Source of the DNA: an uncultured Mailhella sp.
GTDB taxonomy: Bacteria; Desulfobacterota; Desulfovibrionia; Desulfovibrionales; Desulfovibrionaceae
Assembly (NCBI GenBank): GCA_905192935.1
Contig: CAJJMX010000083.1
Span: 1 to 7,143, forward strand
Direction of reading: 5' to 3'
DNA length: 7,143 bases
Numbering within the stretch: the stretch's first letter is position 1; every line of letters begins with the position of its first letter. The notes beneath the pieces are model-generated. The model made no database searches and was not told the DNA's origin. It saw nothing but the letters and a program-made list of their open reading frames with translations. Both the position numbers and the translations under genes were made by a program. Below, piece by piece: positions 6,998 to 7,143 of this stretch.

Positions 6998-7009
6998 GTG
7001 TCTGTTTTC
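6998..7009 (+). promoter_or_regulatory. Shared 12-base motif GTGTCTGTTTTC, copy upstream of the right-edge flavoprotein gene
   Basis: The same 12 bases occur at 3675-3686 in the divergent gap, and a 10-base core in inverted orientation lies at 3626-3635. The copy here is 46 bases before the ATG at 7056. A shared operator is a reasonable inference from two intergenic copies, but binding is not shown. Confidence 0.4.
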
Positions 7010-7055
7010 ATATGATTTGGAGCGGAAACGCTTTTTTGCTCATCAGGAGAAATGC

Positions 7056-7143
7056 ATGAAAACTCTGCAATGCGATGTCGTGGTCGCGGGCGGCGGCCCT
7101 GCCGGAACGTTTGCGGCCGTCAAGGCGGCGGAAAACGGAGCCG
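7056..7143 (+). CDS. N-terminus of an FAD-dependent oxidoreductase (partial, runs off the right edge)
   Basis: Only 29 codons are in the window. They read MKTLQCDVVV, then AGGGPAGTFAAVKAAENGA, a beta strand followed by the dinucleotide-binding motif G12-x-G-x-x-G17 and the start of the pairing helix. This is typical of the first residues of FAD-dependent oxidoreductases, including the FAD_oxidored and fumarate-reductase-like groups. AGGAG lies six bases upstream of the ATG. A nearby ATG at 7052 is out of frame with the motif and gives no recognisable protein. No signal peptide is evident. The subfamily cannot be decided from so short a piece. It lies 275 bases downstream of the sigma54 activator on the same strand and shares a 12-base upstream sequence with the divergent gap, so it may belong to the same regulon. 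Confidence 0.82.
   Translation, partial: MKTLQCDVVVAGGGPAGTFAAVKAAENGA

Larger units (their letters stand above)
6781..7055. other. Intergenic region between activator gene and right-edge flavoprotein gene
   Basis: This 275-base gap holds the inverted repeat after the activator gene, the phased CATG triplet (6969-6994), the shared 12-base motif, a small GAAA-loop hairpin with a T run (7021-7037) and AGGAG at 7045-7049. I found no canonical sigma54 promoter (GG-N10-GC) and only weak sigma70-like hexamers, for example TTGTGA (6920-6925) with AATTAT at 6942-6947, and TATGAT at 7011-7016. No small gene is supported. Confidence 0.5.

Noticed and set aside
7018..7040. Sigma54-like promoter before the right-edge gene (GG at 7024-7025, TTGC at 7036-7039)
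   Set aside because: The spacing between GG and GC is 12 bases, and other GG choices give 9 or 17; sigma54 promoters need 10.

Overview
The window looks like chromosomal DNA from a GC-rich anaerobic bacterium. The genes are GC-rich and the two intergenic gaps are clearly AT-richer. The best guess is a Desulfovibrionaceae-type sulfidogen (Desulfobacterota; compare Bilophila, Mailhella, Desulfovibrio). The grounds are an AprA-like flavoprotein, a DsrL/GltD-like iron-sulfur flavoprotein and a sigma54 activator with a large sensor region. No 16S, tRNA or other phylogenetic marker is present, so this is an inference from gene content only.

Layout: a two-gene operon runs leftward (about 3528 to 102). 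Its first gene (1835-3475) encodes a 546-aa GltD/DsrL-like NAD(P)H oxidoreductase with extra ferredoxin-type cysteine clusters at both ends. Fourteen bases later comes a 572-aa fumarate-reductase/AprA-superfamily flavoprotein (102-1820). A GC-rich hairpin (50-77) follows. The operon is preceded by a textbook sigma54 promoter on the minus strand (3539-3554, TGGCAC-N5-TTGC). Divergently transcribed is a 1016-aa sigma54 enhancer-binding protein (3730-6780), with a roughly 530-residue helical TPR-like region, a GAF-like region, an intact AAA+ domain with the GAFTGA loop, and an FhlA/NorR-type Fis HTH. After a 275-base gap the first 29 codons of another FAD-dependent oxidoreductase start at 7056 and run off the right edge.

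Working model (inference): the activator senses a small molecule through its N-terminal half, binds inverted repeats in the 254-base divergent gap, and drives the sigma54 promoter. The operon would then make a soluble cytoplasmic electron chain: NAD(P)H, then flavin and Fe-S clusters of the GltD-like protein, then the AprA-like flavoprotein, then an unidentified oxidised substrate (or the reverse direction). The flavoprotein lacks the covalent-FAD histidine, the substrate histidine of the fumarate reductase 'FHPT' motif, heme motifs and a signal peptide, so it is unlikely to be an ordinary fumarate reductase. A 12-base sequence (GTGTCTGTTTTC) occurs in both intergenic gaps, hinting that the right-edge flavoprotein gene may belong to the same regulon.
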